The notes: generated by a model from the sequence alone, not told the origin. A stretch of 64,000 nucleotides of DNA from Ignelater luminosus (GCA_011009095.1 VTPC01000939.1:11271-75270); one strand, 5' to 3'; shown: positions 35,606 to 46,000, counted from the stretch's first letter. Numbers and translations: made by a program.

Positions 35606-36145
35606 CAAACAAGACATCAGACAAAAGGCAGAAATAGACCAGCAAACCGTAGATCAAAATGAAGAACAGGGGCAAGATTGATGAAATCAGACCAGAATTT
35701 TTAAGTAAAGAACATGGAAGGCAAATTATATTCCAAATGAGTGAACAACAGCGGTAATCAATCCGATAGATGTAAGAAAGGTTACCATGCAACAAAACAA
35801 ACAAGAGAGGAATATCCTAGCTGCGGGTAGCATTTAAAGTGTTTGGAAGAATAATCGAAGAAATAATTAAGAAGAACGAATTAGGAAATGTATTACAGGA
35901 GACACAAGCAGAACTTGGACTAGGAAGATCGACGAATGACTGAATATTTAGTCAGACAAATAGTAGAAAAGGTATTAGCCACGGAAAGGAAAGTAGACTT
36001 ACAAAAGACTTTTGATAACGTACAAAGAAAAAACATTGAAAATATTTTAGTGAAAAAAGGCATTAATAAGAAAACACAAAGTTTGTACCGTAAGATGGAG
36101 AATGTAATGAGAATAGATGGAAAACTAGCCAAGTGCTTATAATTC
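35606..36145 (+). pseudogene. LINE reverse transcriptase, first half, broken
   Basis: KIDEIRPEFLSKEHGRQ (35672 on) is the GxDxIxxExLKxxG lead-in. FGRIIEEIIKKNELGNVLQE, then QAELGLGRSTND (usual QAGFRxGRSTxD), QKTFDNVQRKNIENIL (usual LxKAFDxVxR) and LYRKMENVMRIDGKLAK follow in several frames. The motifs after this (RQGC, FADD) are absent. Confidence 0.78.
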
Positions 36146-37055
36146 TGATCGAAGCGTATTTAATTTAGAATAGAGTGAAGAAGAATTTGAAAACCCGATA
36201 GTACTGGCCCTGGCGATGGAATAATGTTTTCTGCTGGGAACAAACATCCTAAACTCGACTTTGGTTGGCTCAAAACAATGGCGGGGAGATTCCAAAAATA
36301 GCATCTCCGCCCAGATTGCCCGATTCCAGCTACTAAGGTGCAGATGGTTTTTTCAATCTGCATGTCTCTTTTTGCAAGGGAAAAGGGTGACAGACTATGA
36401 TCCCTATTGCGTCTAAGTGGATTAGCGCAATTAACAAATTTGATAAACAAAATTGCGTTTTTTTGTACTACCCAGTCTAGCCTACAACTAAAAATATGGC
36501 CGCCGTTTGTTGAACTAAATTATATCGTTGAAATATCGAACGTATGTCATGGGACACCCTGTATGAGTATTTCTAAATTCTTCATATCGGTCCTCCGGAG
36601 CTTCGTATTTTGGGATACCCGATGTTAAGCATCATGAAAAAACATTTATTTTGAAGTATTTGCAGAATAGCTTATTTCAACAAGTTTATGTTCAAAAGAG
36701 GAAGCATCTTACCAAAATAGAACTTGATCAAATCAGCAGTACCATGCTACCCGTCAATTCTGGTTATTGCCGAAGTATTTCTTGAATCTTTAAATGTTCC
36801 TACACCTTGTTTTACACGATCTACCAACAAACCTTCTCTGTAATAAATAAATAATAAATCTAGAGTCCAATGAGCTGTCACACAGTGGTCGGGAATGACG
36901 AAAAACCGGTCAAAACTAAATAACTCTCAGAATTGTTTACATATTTTGTATATAATGTGTTATTGGCGTCTCTGCTATCCAAAATGATATAAAAAATGGA
37001 AATTATTTTATTTATTTATTTGTTTCATAAACGAAATTTAAAAAATTTCGTATCT
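36146..37055. other. No supported gene; isolated miniature-element tip
   Basis: ATGGGACACCCTGTATGAG near 36548-36566 is a typical insect miniature-element tip, but no inverted partner is visible. 36190-36410 is somewhat GC-richer, with a 96-aa minus frame that I do not recognise. Confidence 0.35.
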
Positions 37056-37059
37056 GAAT

Positions 37060-37470
37060 TCTTCGTACATTCCGTCTATCTGTTGGTCTGTTGCCATGTT
37101 GCCGTAACTTTACAGGACATGTTGTATATGAAATCATGTTAGAATTTTCTCCTGATTACAGATACATAATCGGTATTTCGATATCTCGAATAGTTGTTTT
37201 CGAAATAATCGAGATCGAAGATGGCAATTTTTCTGCATAGTCTGTCTGTTGGTCTGTTGTTATGTTGCCGTAACTTTGCAAGACATGTTATATATGAAAT
37301 CAACTTAGAATCTTCTCCTGATTACAGATACATAATCGGTATTTTAAGATAATCGAGATTGAAGATGGCAATTTTTTGGCATAGTCTCTCTGTGGATCTG
37401 TTGCCATGTTGTCGTAACTTTACGGGACATGTTATATACGAAATAAACTTAGAATCTTCTTCTGATTACA
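37060..37470. repeat. Three tandem copies of a ~145-165-bp unit
   Basis: CATGTTGCCGTAACTTTACA recurs at about 37096, 37262 and 37406 (third as GTTGTCGTAACTTTACG). Each copy is followed by GGACATGTTATATATGAAAT and CTTAGAATCTTCTCCTGATT. Copies 1 and 2 are also joined by ACAGATACATAATCGGTATT and AATAATCGAGATCGAAGATG. Confidence 0.85.
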
Positions 37471-37557
37471 TTTTTTATTGTTACAAAAGAAGCAGCTGTT
37501 AGTTACTCCCGTTCAATAACTTGAACGGGGTTGAATATGATTTTCTTGATAAGTAAA

Positions 37558-37998
37558 TCAACCCATGTTCATGTTCTTGAAGTTCACCACAAACCTGTGA
37601 AGAGATTGAAGGCGTTTTGCCCCTTTATTCAAGAAGGGTTTCGGCAGAACCATTTTAACGTTACTTGTTAAAACCAACTTAACCTCTTCCGCGAGTGGAA
37701 AGACGAAAGCATCAGCACATTTTGTGTTTTTCCGGATGAAGAATACAGAAATGTCGAGCATGCCTTCTTGAACACCTTTTACCAATCCAACAAAAAATCT
37801 ATCAATTTTCCGATCCTTCAGTGATACAAGAACGAAGTCCCTTTCTTCTGGGTCTTTGTGCAAGGCAGCGAAGTCATCCGGACAAGGAGCAGCCGAGTCT
37901 GAATTATTGACCTTACAGCTTTCCGCGTCAGTTTCAGAGTCTTCGCTTTCCTTCTTCTCTTTGGGGAAAACTGAAGAAAGCTTGGAAGGTGTTTTCAT
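37558..37998 (-). pseudogene. Pogo/jerky-like element C-terminal region, 146-aa intact frame
   Basis: Unbroken from Met to stop on the minus strand. After an acidic start (ESEDSETDAESCK) comes DFVLVSLKDRKIDRFFVGLV, then DISVFFIRK, FVFPLAEEVKLV and VKMVLPKP. This resembles the small C-terminal module of arthropod pogo/jerky-type proteins (DFVLV...Y-x-G-x-V...KFLRK...FxFPxxxDxxxVxxxDIxxxLPxP). The neighbouring transposase core is broken, so this is probably its tail that escaped damage. An independent small gene cannot be excluded, but no promoter or splice evidence supports one. Confidence 0.55.
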
Positions 37999-38041
37999 TT
38001 TTTTTAAATTCTCTTTGCTCGTTTTAACTTGATTTCATTTT

Positions 38042-38350
38042 TCATTGCCGCTTTTCTTTCTTCCGCCACCAGACTTCCTCTCCTCGCCGCAGCTTCTCCA
38101 AAGAACTGTAAGTGTCCTGTTGCTGTCTCAAAGCCAGAGCTTCCAGTGCCGGTGACAATTCTTCATACACTTCTAGAGTATTTTTTAGTGACTGCTGAAC
38201 AAGAACAGTTCTGTTGATCACGCATGATAGCATGAAGTCAGCGGCAGAAAAGATGACAGGATTAAAAAAAAATTGAAACCAGCCTCAATGTTTTCTGAAG
38301 CGGCTGCAAGTGACAAAGCAATTTTGATTATATCAGGGATATCATAATTA
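38042..38350 (-). pseudogene. Coding-like stretch between pogo core and tail
   Basis: A 63-aa minus frame reads SLKNTLEVYEELSPALEALA and SSLEKLRRGEEVWWRKKEKR: helical, charged, of unknown family. It lies in the same orientation between the DDE part and the 146-aa tail, so it probably belongs to the same element or its host transcript. Confidence 0.4.
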
Positions 38351-38383
38351 AATTGACATAGTTTTTCCTGGATGGTTGATATA

Positions 38384-38599
38384 CAAGGTGTCCCCAGATT
38401 GACTTAACAGTAGGTGTGAAAGACAAAAAATTTTCTAGTTGAAATCTGAGAATAAGTGTTTGATATCTATCAAAGCCTGCTTGATTTTCCAACAATAAAA
38501 ATATTGCGCAAGTTAGTTTCTAATCAAGCAGGGCTGATCCTCATGAGCTGAAATTTCAACTCGAAAATTTTTTGTTCTTCACACCTATTGTTAAGTCTG
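38384..38599. mobile_element. MITE inserted in the pogo-like element (216 bp, TA-flanked)
   Basis: Left CAGATTGACTTAACAGTAGG and GTGTGAAAGACAAAAAATTT are mirrored on the right by CAGACTTAACAATAGGTGTG and AACAAAAAATTTTCGAGTTG (reverse complement). The left outer tip CAAGGTGTCCCC has no match on the right, where about 13 bp is lost. TA lies on both sides (38382-38383, 38600-38601). The pogo coding text stops at LKSIQT immediately outside it. Confidence 0.75.
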
Positions 38600-39540
38600 T
38601 ATACTTTTGAGAGGTTCGTAGACATTTCGATCTAGGGCTTGTGATTGCAATGGGGTGGGAACGAGAGTGCGGTACCTCCATTCTTCCTTTAAAATGTTCA
38701 AAGCCTCAATGGACAAGTGTGAATCGTGGTTGCCCAGAAGGAGAACACGGAGGTTTCGTGAACACTTGACATGGCGTACGAAGTGGTGTATGTACTCGAC
38801 GAAAATTTTTCCGTAATCCACTCTGAAGGATTAGCTGACCCGGCGCTTCCAGATAGCCCCCCTTTCACGAAATGATCCTTGTATTTATTGACCCTTGCAA
38901 AAATGAAGAATGAAGGTACTTTGTAAAAGTGTCACTAGTTCTCTTCTTTGTGGTTGCTTAAGACCTCTTCGAGCAACTATTCTTTGAGCTGTTTGAAAGG
39001 TTGTTACGCCAGTCTCGTCCGTGTTGTAAGTATCCTGGGCTTCGAAGCCATATTTATTCAGGACAGACTTTAAAAGGTCCAAAAACCGGTTGATATTTCC
39101 TCAGTTAAAACTAGATGCCCAAGCTAGACTTGTTGATTCTGGAGTACGAATTGACATTGAAGGATTGCTTTGCAGAAATAGAGAAAACCAATCTTCTTCA
39201 GATATTTCATGTTTAATCCAACTCTGTGGTGTTGATTTCTTCAAGGAAACAGCATATTGGTAGGCCAGTTTCCCGACTTCTTTTGGGTTCAAACCAAAGT
39301 GGATGTCTGCTGACTTTTTTATACAATGCTGTTAGTATTCGTCGCAGAACACTTGACGATTTCTTTTGTAATCAACTTCAATACTGTCTGTAGTAAGAGT
39401 CTTTTGGAGTGTTCTTTTTATTAATTTGAGCAAGGATCTTCAGTGGAGTTGCATAGTTTTTGCTTGCTTTTCTCAGAGATAAAGCTGCATTGCAAGCCTT
39501 TGTCAATGCCTCCAACACACCATGCATATTACTACTGTTA
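38600..39540 (-). pseudogene. Pogo/jerky-like (Tigger-type) transposase, copy B, broken
   Basis: Minus strand, in order: LSLRKASKNYATPLK (about 39480-39440), recalling the psq-type helix-turn-helix; NPKEVGKLAYQYAVSLKK, SWIKHEISEEDWFSLFLQ and NPSMSIRTPESTSLAWASSF (39101-39292), the CENP-B-type second DNA-binding domain; YNTDETGVTTFQTAQRIVAR (38885-39082), the first catalytic Asp; then HVKCSRNLRVLLLGNHDSHL (38591-38821). Active relatives have LLLDNHxSH there, so the second catalytic Asp is Gly. The end is cut by the MITE at 38384-38599. Confidence 0.85.
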
Positions 39541-39544
39541 GCAA

Positions 39545-40144
39545 TTACCAATTCTTCTCTTTCCTTTTAGAGAGATAACTTTGTGTGCTTGTACTGTACA
39601 ACTGTAATGCCAGTCTCGTCAGCGTTAAACACTGTGAGCGGCTACATTGTACCTTTTCAATTCCTCTTCGTAGATATTGAAGAAGGCGTGCGTGATACCC
39701 AAAAGCCTGCTCTTTGAGACTCCCTGGGGCGTCCGTAAACTTAGTACCGGGTGCCTTTTTAAGAAAAGCTTTGCCCATTTCACACCTGACTTTTTAGGTT
39801 GCTTGCTAAATGGGTGGTTCATACCATTTTTTTTTCCAAGTTATGTGTCTGATACCTTGGATACGCGACGATCCATTTCTATGAGGAACTCAACCAACTT
39901 ACCTTCCTACAAGTTTCGGAAGCCTTGGGCGTCTTCTCAGTGTTATTTTAATAAGATTTTCATAATCAATTGTGGTTTTGACGTACCTTTTGACCGTACC
40001 TCTGAGAAGGTCGAAAATCTTGGATGTCTTTAGGTATCCCATTTTTTTTTCTCCAGTACACCGTTCATCATGCTTTCCCGATTTGAGGTTTTTCTTTTCA
40101 CTACCTTTCTTCCGTTTCTCTTCTTCTTGTTTTCCTTCATCCAA
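39545..40144 (-). pseudogene. Pogo/jerky-like transposase, copy A, N-terminal half, broken
   Basis: Starts in a Lys/Glu-rich leader, then MGYLKTSKIFDLLRGTVKRY (39899-40144; family GYxxAAKxFxVPRxTLxRYV), the psq helix-turn-helix. A shifted frame gives FSKQPKKSGVKWAKLFLKRH and LSLRTPQGVSKSRLLG (39625-39822), the second DNA-binding domain. It ends at NADETGI (about 39620), the start of the DDE domain. It lies directly upstream of copy B in the same orientation, so two related elements or a partial tandem duplication are joined here. Confidence 0.82.
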
Positions 40145-42535
40145 AAAATAAAAACAAAATAGAATGCAATGGTATTCTTTAAATTCGAATACAACAATCT
40201 GTTTAAGTAACCTGCTTCTTCTTATGGGTATAATTGTTAATTTTGTGTTATTTTACATTAAAATTTAAATCCTAAAAAAACTTTTTCTAATTGAGTAGAT
40301 TTTATATTACTTTAATTAGGATTTTTAGAATGCCTCATTGTTAATATGCTTTTTAAATTACTCCAATTAAACAAATGTCTCTTATTACTGGACATGTTCT
40401 GGGTTATAAATAGCAAACGATGGTTCAGTGTCGGCAAACATTGTAAAAATTTAGCTGTTGTTATTATAGGCCAGTCATCTTGATATTAACCTATTTATAA
40501 ATATTCTTGGGGAAATATTAACACTTGCTTCTTAATTTTCTTTGCTAAATATTATATTAACAATATCAAGATTTTGCCAGATTTCTAATTGAAGTAAACT
40601 AAATTTCAGACTGACTATAGAAAATATAAATAATTAATTTTGAAGAATTTAAAAGAGAATTATTTATTAATTAATTAATTAAGTTTTTATTAGATACAAT
40701 AATCTACAACTACATAACACTAATAAGCATTTCTTGTTGATTCTAACGTGTCTTAACACCTCTAACATTGTAAGGCCGTAACAAATAGTAGTACATACAT
40801 ACTAGAGACACATAGTACACATTATATAAATTATTATTATCTATACACACGTAACATATACAGATACATGTATGTATGTAGGTATAATTGTATAGATCGT
40901 TGAATTGTGTTAACGTTAGTACGTTCGTCACATGTGGTACATAACAAACGGTACTGGAATTACGAACTCATTAGTGATTTACACCTCACAGTGCAGCTGA
41001 TATATGCAACACAGCCGAATTAATTATCCCCTATCGCATTGTGGTTCCTTTATCTTCTGCTGTCATCGTTGTTGTATTACTGCTCTGCAACTGTCTTGCT
41101 CGTACAAACTAATAAATCTTAACCTCCCATAAAATTTCGCAAAATAAATTTGAATCTCCTTAATAAACATGAACTACCTTTATGTACAGGTATAGGGATA
41201 ATTTATAGTTCTGTTTACTTAATTAAAACGTTTACAATCAGAATTAATTTTCCCAAAAATAACTCGGTGAGCCTTTTTAATTTTTTTTCCTTCTTCTGAT
41301 TAAAAGCTTCCCGTATAGAGAACGTTCGATTAAGGTCAGTGCAGAATCTAAAATAGCGTTTTCACATTTTCCAGCTTTGTATTGAAAAGAATAGATAATA
41401 GTCATTTCCTGCCGTCCGTCCGTGTAGCGTGTCTTTCTATTTGAAGTCTTACGCAAGCTCCATTAGCCAAGGCTATTGTTATTTGAAGTAAAACTGTCCT
41501 GTTTGTTTAATGCACATAAAAGAGGAAATAAATTAATAGGTTGTAACTTCATATTGTACTAATATTATTTTCTCTTGGTTAGTATTACATTGCAATTTAT
41601 TTGTTTAATGCTATACAAGCAGTTTTTGAAGAATAAAATTTCTAGTTACATTGTTAAATGTGCATTAAGGTAAAACGTAAAACTCTCAACAGACTTGTTT
41701 TGACTCTAAACGGATATTGTTCTACTAACAAAACAATGAGAAAGCAAAAACGTTATTTACATGATGACGGTGTCATAAATATTTGATGATTGAGGTTAAC
41801 ATGCTTGCTTACCACCACTGCACTTCCTGTTAATTTATCGATATTCCTATAATTGCGTTACATTAGATGTGAAGACTTTCTAGAAGCTAATTCAAATTGA
41901 TACAGCAATTTGTACGTTTTTGCTTTTTACAAATAATCTCGTTCTGTTTAATGATAAAATAATTATTATTTCTTAGTTTTTAATTATTAGATTCTTAAAA
42001 TTACAGCTTTCTCAGAACTTCCTGTGCTAGAAACCAAAATCATATTACAATAACCAAGTTGCTTGCAACACGTTTCTGTTAACTCAGCAGCAGACTGCGA
42101 GATCGGGGGGCCAATTTATGGCGATCCCGCTAAGTGTTTAACATCAGTACGGTTACCTCCGACCGCATTATTCGTCTGAACTCGCTTACGCTACTGTCAG
42201 CATGTGTTTCTTTACTCGGTTTTTATTTCAGAAAAGCAAAACTAATAAAGCTTGCGGCTTAAAAAACCTTGTAAAGTGTCAATGATGTCATTCAGACTAA
42301 TTTGTAACATCACGTATCATTGAAGACCGTACGTATTTGCTTTTTTAACAACTGCGTAGTCTTTTTAATTTTAGGCTGGGAAAGATTATGAACAATACTG
42401 AAAAATTATCTCTCTCATACTCTCTTTTAAGGATCTATAATCGGGGTAGTAGTGGTAGTAGAGAGGAAGATTTTTTTTGAGGTGTGAGTATTTGTAACAA
42501 TCTCAAGAAACTGGAGGTTGGTTGTCTGAATAATA
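40145..42535. other. No supported gene; AT-rich with simple-sequence patches
   Basis: TTAATTAATTAATTAA at about 40666-40681 and a GTA/TACA-rich patch at 40790-40890 (CATGTATGTATGTAGG) are simple sequence. The rest to 42535 is AT-rich, and I see no domain or repeat partner in it. Confidence 0.45.
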
Positions 42536-42539
42536 TTGT

Positions 42540-43004
42540 AAATTCTTAATCTTCAGCTTCCACTGTCGAAATTGCTTCTATTCGAGATAACATATCCACT
42601 GTAACATTTCCTTCTCCTTGTAAGTGTTAGATATTAGTTGAAAATTGGGACATAAAGTCTTTAATTATAAACAATCAGAATCTTGAGATCAGTTTAGCTT
42701 TTGAAAGCCCAAGGGTTCAAGTTTGTCATCTCTCACCTAATTTAGAACGGCTCCAACTGCTATGTCAGATGCGTCAACTATAAGAACGAACGGAGGATTT
42801 TTTAAATATGCCAACATAGTTGCATTTACGATGCCATTTTCCTTTACCCATACAATTTCTTCATTCTCATTCCTTTTATCGTTGATAAGTTCATACATAG
42901 ATGCTTGATGAAAGTCAACCGATGAAAGAAAACGGCGATGAGAAAATTTTTTAAATGCTCTAACTGTTTTAGGGCTGAATTACGGCTCCAATTGCTACGA
43001 GACT
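42540..43004 (-). mobile_element. Ty3/Gypsy-type LTR-retrotransposon fossil, RNase H region
   Basis: Minus-strand text resembles the RT connection, RNase H and start of the spacer of Ty3/Gypsy pol (VDASDIAVGAV is the RNase H box; EGNVTVDMLSRIEA is the segment after it). It is a broken, old fragment with no LTR seen nearby. A second, overlapping piece of the same region begins at about 42975 and continues after the mariner insertion at 45659. Confidence 0.75.
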
Positions 43005-43164
43005 AGGTTGATAATTAGTCGGTTTAGGCAAAAAATGGTGCCACCAGTATCACAACAATGTTGTTATTCGTAAATACTAACCTTCAAACGATTGCTTGGC
43101 AATTATCAGCCCGTTTATATTTGACAATCATTGAAAGCGAACAACTTCTGCATTTTTACAAAAA

Positions 43165-43697
43165 TGAATAAAATCGAATATCGTTCTGTGATTAGATACT
43201 AGACAACGAATTTACCGATGCATACAAACAGTAAAATATTGGACAGCTAAATTTAAACGCGGTCGCACGAGCATTTTTGATGATGAGCATCCAGGCCGTC
43301 CAAATGAAGTCATCACGCCAAAAATTGTCGATAAAATCCATGGAATGACAATCGACGATCGACGAGTGATTAAATGCGAGATAGCTGAGGCTGTGGGCAT
43401 CTCAACCGAACGGGTACTCAACATTTTGCATGGATGTTTTGGGAATGCAGAATCTCTTTGCCAGATGGGTGCCGCATTTACTCTCTGTCGACAACAAACG
43501 CGATTGTCTGATCACTTTGAAAGAATGTTTGGCCATATTGAACCGCGATAAGAAGGACTTTTTACGCCGTTTCGTAACCGTGGACGAAACATGGATTCAT
43601 TACAACACATCAGAGACCAACAAACAGTCGAAATAGTGGACAGCTTCTGGCGAATCGAAGCCGAAGAAAACCAAGGTGAGTTTGTCGGCAAACAAGA
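43165..43697 (+). pseudogene. mariner transposase, N-terminal half
   Basis: MNKIEYRSVI (43165) starts the protein; VKYWTAKFKRGRTSIFDDEH and PGRPNEVITPKIVDKIHGMT (43230-43345) form the helix-turn-helix region. RRVIKCEIAEAVGISTERVL continues to NILH. After frame changes, NRDKKDFLRRFVTVDETWIH carries the first catalytic Asp. KPKKTKVSLSANK (43655-43697) ends the block where SANKVMATVFWD would continue. The protein would bind the inverted repeats and cut at TA. There are several breaks. Confidence 0.88.
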
Positions 43698-43815
43698 TTC
43701 GGTCTAGGACAGTTCAGCGCCGCCGTTTCAGCACCGCCGGTTAATCGCCGCCGATTCATCGCCGGCCATTTCAACGCCGGCCGTTGCATCGCTGGCCGTA
43801 TCATCGCCGGAGTTA
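43698..43815. repeat. GC-rich ~15-bp minisatellite at the left end of the MULE
   Basis: About seven units of CATCGCCGGCCGTTT-type sequence (for example CAGCGCCGCCGTTT, ATCGCCGGCCATTTC, AACGCCGGCCGTTGC). It starts exactly where mariner homology ends, so it is probably the terminal repeat of the MULE. Terminal repeats made of short tandem units are known from Foldback/NOF elements, which belong to the MULE lineage. Confidence 0.7.
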
Positions 43816-44118
43816 AGCCCCAGACTACTCAAATTTCTTATTTCTTCATGTAAAGCCCGTCTATTGCTTACGGTTGTAGATAATGCCTTCTGCGTATTCC
43901 AGGCTAACTAAAATAAATCTAATGTGCCGCTTAATTGCCGTTATTTTTTATAATTTATTCATGCAAGAACTTGAAATCAACAGCAATGCGAATATGTATT
44001 GCAAATATTTTTAAATTCAAAACGATAAAATAAAAATTCAGTTATTATATACTAGTATTTCAAAATAGAAGTTGTATTCTTAGAAGTAATTTTGCAATGA
44101 GAATCTCACTGACCAGCA

Positions 44119-45379
44119 GTGAAAACACATGTAAACCTAACAATAAAAATTAAACATGGGAAGTTGCACAGTTTGGTATGTAATTTTGTGTTAACCATTT
44201 GTTTAAGATTATTGTTGTCGTCAACAGAAGATGGTGAATTGATAAAGCAGCTGAATTTCCATTCTCACGTTACTTCTGCAGTAGACGTAGAGGTAGCTAC
44301 TGTAGTTACTAGAGTTAAACGCCGCGCAGAAGCAACTGTAGAAAACCCAGCTCAAGTAATAAACGAGTGCTTGGGTAATTTATCCTAAGCGGGTCAAGCT
44401 GCTGTTCCCAGTAGTTCTGCTTTAAAGAAAACAATTCGTCGAAAAAGGAATCAAGTATATGCTGCAGCTCTGGATTCTGCCACATTACAAGACTTAGTAA
44501 AACCAGATCTGTATAAATTATATCGGCCTTATGAAGGGGCAGAGGAAAATGTTTTACTACATGACAGTGGGCGAAATGATGGTAACAGAAGCTTGATATT
44601 TGGGAGAGAAAGTTGACTGCAATATCTACAGACTTCGCAAAAATTGGTTCGCCGATGGAACATTTTTCATTTCGCCGAAATTATTTTCCCAGATTTATGT
44701 TGTAATGGCAAAAAAGCTAGGAAGAATACATCCTGTATTTTACACGCTTTTGCCAAACAAGCAACGTAGAATCTACATTCAAATATTCCAAGCAATAAAG
44801 GGCTTGCTGCCAAATTTAAATCCAGCGTGTATTACATGTGATTCTGAACAGGCAGCAATTGCAGCTATGTCGGAATGTTTTCCTGAAGTGACTATTAATG
44901 GGTGCTTCTTCTACTTAGCCAAAAACATGAAAAGGCATTTAGCTGAAATGGGATTTACGGCGCTTTACAACGATGACCCGGATTTCGTTTTAGCCAAAAT
45001 GGCACTTTCTTTGGTTTTCGTTGCTGTTAACGATTTGGATAGATATGTGGATGCATTAGCAAATTAACTTCTACCCGAACTACAACCGTTATTGGAGTGG
45101 TTTGAACATACTTATTTAGGTCGTCCAAATAGACGTGGCCATGGCAGACGTCCCGGTTTATTTCTACCAGCAGTTTGGAACTTACATAATAGAGTCTTGA
45201 ACGAGGAAGATTGCACCAATAATCACGCTGAGGCGGCTCACCGACGTGTACAGGCGGAGCTAGCAGTCAATTATCCTACTATATGGCAGCTAATTGACGG
45301 ATTGCGGAAGGTGCAAAAAGGACGCAATACTTACTACGAGCAACTAGTTGCTGGAAACCAACCACCCACGAACCTATAA
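44119..45379 (+). pseudogene. MULE (Mutator-like) transposase, broken
   Basis: Three frames in order. 44190-44595: VDVEVATVVTRVKRRAEAT and LKKTIRRKRNQVYAA, the region before the core. 44600-45067: NWFADGTFFISPKLFSQIYV with the first Asp (DGTF), PVFYTLLPNKQRRIYIQIFQ, ACITCDSEQAAIAAMSECFP with the second acidic site, and GCFFYLAKNMKRHLAEMG, the C-x(n)-K-x-x-H-like block. 45092-45379: RRPGLFLPAVWNLHNRVLNE and TNNHAEAAHRRVQAEL with the catalytic Glu. FLYWCH zinc-finger domains often precede this core in insect MULEs; none is readable in 43830-44118. Only two or three breaks separate the frames, so this copy is younger than the mariner around it. Confidence 0.9.
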
Positions 45380-45399
45380 ACCCGTTAACAACAATTAAT

Positions 45400-45620
45400 A
45401 TTAGTTCCTCATTCACCATATTGTCCTGATTTGTCCCCATCCGACTATTATATATCCCCAAACTGGAAGAAATGGCTTGGTGGTAAGAGATTTAGGTCGA
45501 ATGAGAATATCATTGCTGAAACGGAGTCCTATTTTGAAGGCTTCTAGAAATTATATTTTTCGGAGGGCATCAAAAAATTGGAGATTTATGTTGAGAAATA
45601 AAATGTGTCTTGCCAAAAAA
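45400..45620 (+). pseudogene. mariner transposase, C-terminal end
   Basis: LVPHSPYCPDLSPSDYYISP (third catalytic Asp in PSDYY), NWKKWLGGKRFRSNENIIAE, TESYFEGF, then LYFSEGIKKLEIYVEK. This is the last ~70 codons of a mariner transposase, matching the N-terminal block at 43165-43697 on the same strand. One in-frame stop follows FEGF. Confidence 0.9.
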
Positions 45621-45658
45621 AAGTGTGTTTTCTTGCCTAGGCCTACTAATTATCAACC

Positions 45659-46000
45659 GCCCCTCGTATGTGAGATGCGTCAATTGTAAGAACGAATGGA
45701 AGATTTCCTGTATATGCCAACATAGTTCCATTTACGATGTCGTTTTTGCAGTGTTATCCATGCAATCTTTTATTATCTTTAATTTATCTTCGGTAAGTTT
45801 ATGCATAGCTGCTTGAAGGAAAAACAGCGATAAGAAAAATCTTGTAAATGCTCTAGCTGTTTTAGGGGGGTTTAAGTGTCTTGAAGACCTGATGGCCGTT
45901 GGCATTTTTTTGAATTTCTCTGGAATGGTAAATGGTACCAATAGTGTTTTCGCTCGCGTTTAGATTTTGAAGAGCTGTCTTCGTTCTGATGAACGAGATG
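45659..46000 (-). mobile_element. Ty3/Gypsy fossil, second copy of the RT-RNase H region
   Basis: Minus-strand text repeats the region at 42715-42990 (for example ATGCCAACATAGTT, GTAAGTTTATGCATAG and AATGCTCTAGCTGTTTTAGG on the plus strand). It is broken and old. Together with 42975-43004 it forms the target into which the mariner inserted. Confidence 0.7.

Larger units (their letters stand above)
34090..36145 (+). mobile_element. EN-RT LINE, plus strand, split by a hAT-like element
   Basis: Endonuclease (34110-34570), Lys/Glu-rich linker (34637-35170), then RT (35600-36145, cut short). The hAT-like element at 35178-35597 landed just after the RWWEYFEELLE stretch that precedes RT. Only the first half of RT remains, and the FADD region is not seen before the element ends near 36145. 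Several frame breaks. Confidence 0.82.
43006..45658 (+). mobile_element. mariner element with a MULE nested inside
   Basis: Left tip GGTTGATAATTAGTCGGTTT (43006 on, after TA) is mirrored by the right tip ending CCTACTAATTATCAACC (45642-45658). The tips and transposase text recall irritans-type mariners. The transposase lies in two blocks, 43165-43697 and 45400-45620, separated by MULE sequence. About 70 codons of the catalytic core are absent between the blocks, and no right MULE end is seen, so a deletion followed the MULE insertion. The flanks are pieces of one Gypsy fossil. Confidence 0.85.

Noticed and set aside
42715-45880. Direct repeats at 42715-42990 and 45660-45880 as a pair of LTRs
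   Set aside because: Both read as Ty3/Gypsy RNase H coding text on the minus strand, so they are duplicated internal fossil sequence, not LTRs.
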